From JALYUA01 sp039933215 (GTDB lineage: Bacteria; Acidobacteriota; Thermoanaerobaculia; UBA5066; Gp7-AA6), in the NCBI GenBank assembly GCA_039933215.1, contig JBDTOO010000127.1, positions 1 through 5,541 on the forward strand: DNA of 5,541 nt, read 5' to 3'. Below, in pieces: positions 5,465 to 5,541 of the stretch. The notes beneath the pieces are model-generated. The model saw nothing but the letters and a program-made list of their open reading frames with translations, did not search any database and was not told the DNA's origin. Positions within the stretch are counted from its first letter, which is position 1, and the number at the start of each line of letters is the position of its first letter. A program made the translations under genes and the position numbers.

Positions 5465-5513
5465 ATCGCGAATAGTCTCCGCGCGGTTCCGCGCGGAGGA
5501 GGTTCGCGATGCG
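5462..5513 (+). promoter_or_regulatory. Compound hairpin enclosing a ribosome binding site and start codon
   Basis: The outer stem GCATCGCGAA (5463-5472) pairs perfectly with TTCGCGATGC (5503-5512), and C5462-G5513 adds one more pair. The inner stem CTCCGCGCGG (5477-5486) pairs perfectly with CCGCGCGGAG (5489-5498) over a TT loop. A symmetrical internal loop TAGT/GAGG separates them; in RNA it can form G-U and tandem purine mismatches. The Shine-Dalgarno lies in the inner stem and internal loop, and the ATG at 5509-5511 lies in the outer stem, so folding would hide both. This layout resembles translation-blocking leaders such as RNA thermometers. It may instead be a DNA-level palindromic repeat. 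Confidence 0.5.
5496..5503 (+). promoter_or_regulatory. Near-consensus Shine-Dalgarno before the right-edge ORF
   Basis: GGAGGAGGT runs over 5495-5503 and contains AGGAGGT, a seven-base match to the anti-Shine-Dalgarno complement. It ends five nucleotides before ATG 5509. It is the best ribosome binding site in the window, which supports a real start there. Confidence 0.45.
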
Positions 5514-5541
5514 GGAGGCCGACGGTCGCAACGCGACCCAA
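5509..5541 (+). CDS. Possible 5' end of an unidentified gene, cut by the window edge
   Basis: ATG at 5509 opens a frame of eleven codons (MREADGRNATQ) that is still open at the last base. The main support is the strong Shine-Dalgarno at optimal spacing. The peptide is too short to assign. A hairpin at 5524-5538 (GGTCGC / GCGACC, loop AAC) sits inside these first codons. It would be divergent from the thiolase gene. It could also be chance within a palindromic repeat. Confidence 0.35.
   Translation, partial: MREADGRNATQ
5524..5538. repeat. Small hairpin at right edge
   Basis: GGTCGC (5524-5529) and GCGACC (5533-5538) form a 6-bp perfect stem with loop AAC. GGTCGC also ends both copies of the direct repeat (5342-5347 and 5459-5464), so GCGACC here could pair with the copy at 5459-5464 instead, enclosing the whole compound hairpin. 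Confidence 0.5.

Larger units (their letters stand above)
5088..5508. other. 421-bp non-coding region rich in repeats and palindromes
   Basis: No convincing protein gene is present between the thiolase start and the possible gene at 5509. The only long frame (5096-5413, minus) is low-complexity, Ser/Leu/Pro-rich sequence made from the heptamer repeats. The region holds perfect palindromes TGGCTCGAGCCA (5246-5257) and GAGCCGCGGCTC (5400-5411), the heptamer tract, a paired direct repeat and a compound hairpin. If the right-edge gene is real, this is a divergent promoter region. A weak TATAGA box sits at 5418-5423 (+) without a convincing -35 partner. Confidence 0.6.

Noticed and set aside
5425..5541. 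Integron attC-like site, prompted by GCCCAAC at 5425-5431
   Set aside because: No matching GTTRRRY partner occurs at the other end and no integrase or cassette is visible.

Overview
This is a GC-rich bacterial window, probably from a Gram-negative soil-type lineage. High-GC codon use, a Sec-exported metallo-hydrolase and closely packed CoA/amino-acid genes would fit Acidobacteriota or similar groups, but that placement is a guess from style, not from a marker gene. Five complete genes and one well-supported convergent gene fill positions 67-5087. About 420 bp of unusual non-coding DNA follows, and a possible new gene starts at the right edge.

Layout. A perfect 10-bp-stem hairpin opens the window (1-23). 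queF (67-459, +) encodes the preQ0 reductase of queuosine biosynthesis. Its 3' end overlaps by 25 bp the 3' end of a convergent gene, dat (435-1268, -), a D-amino-acid aminotransferase. Everything from 435 to 5087 lies on the minus strand and reads, in transcription order: thiolase (5087-3906), class I glutamine amidotransferase-like peptidase C26 (3882-3133), exported metallo-beta-lactamase-fold hydrolase (3028-2084), crotonase-family enzyme (2058-1306), and dat (1268-435). Gaps are 23, 104, 25 and 37 bp. The gene set could be one operon, or two units divided at the 104-bp gap (3029-3132), which holds an AT-rich inverted repeat, a good ribosome binding site and a TTCGATCGAA palindrome. A TACAAT box just before the amidotransferase suggests an internal, possibly leaderless, start.

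How the genes might work together. Thiolase and crotonase are both acyl-CoA enzymes of beta-oxidation or a related degradation route. The amidotransferase-like hydrolase (gamma-glutamyl substrates) and D-amino-acid aminotransferase (D-Glu/D-Ala with 2-oxoglutarate/pyruvate) both touch glutamate. The metallo-hydrolase is periplasmic. No single pathway is proven by the sequence; this may be a housekeeping cluster of mixed function.

The 5088-5541 region is the most unusual part. It holds a heptamer purine-rich tract (5154-5240), several perfect palindromes, a 33/34-bp near-identical direct repeat, and at the right edge a two-storey hairpin (5463-5512). That hairpin encloses a near-consensus Shine-Dalgarno and an ATG opening a frame that runs off the window. 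I see no mobile element, CRISPR array, tRNA or rRNA.
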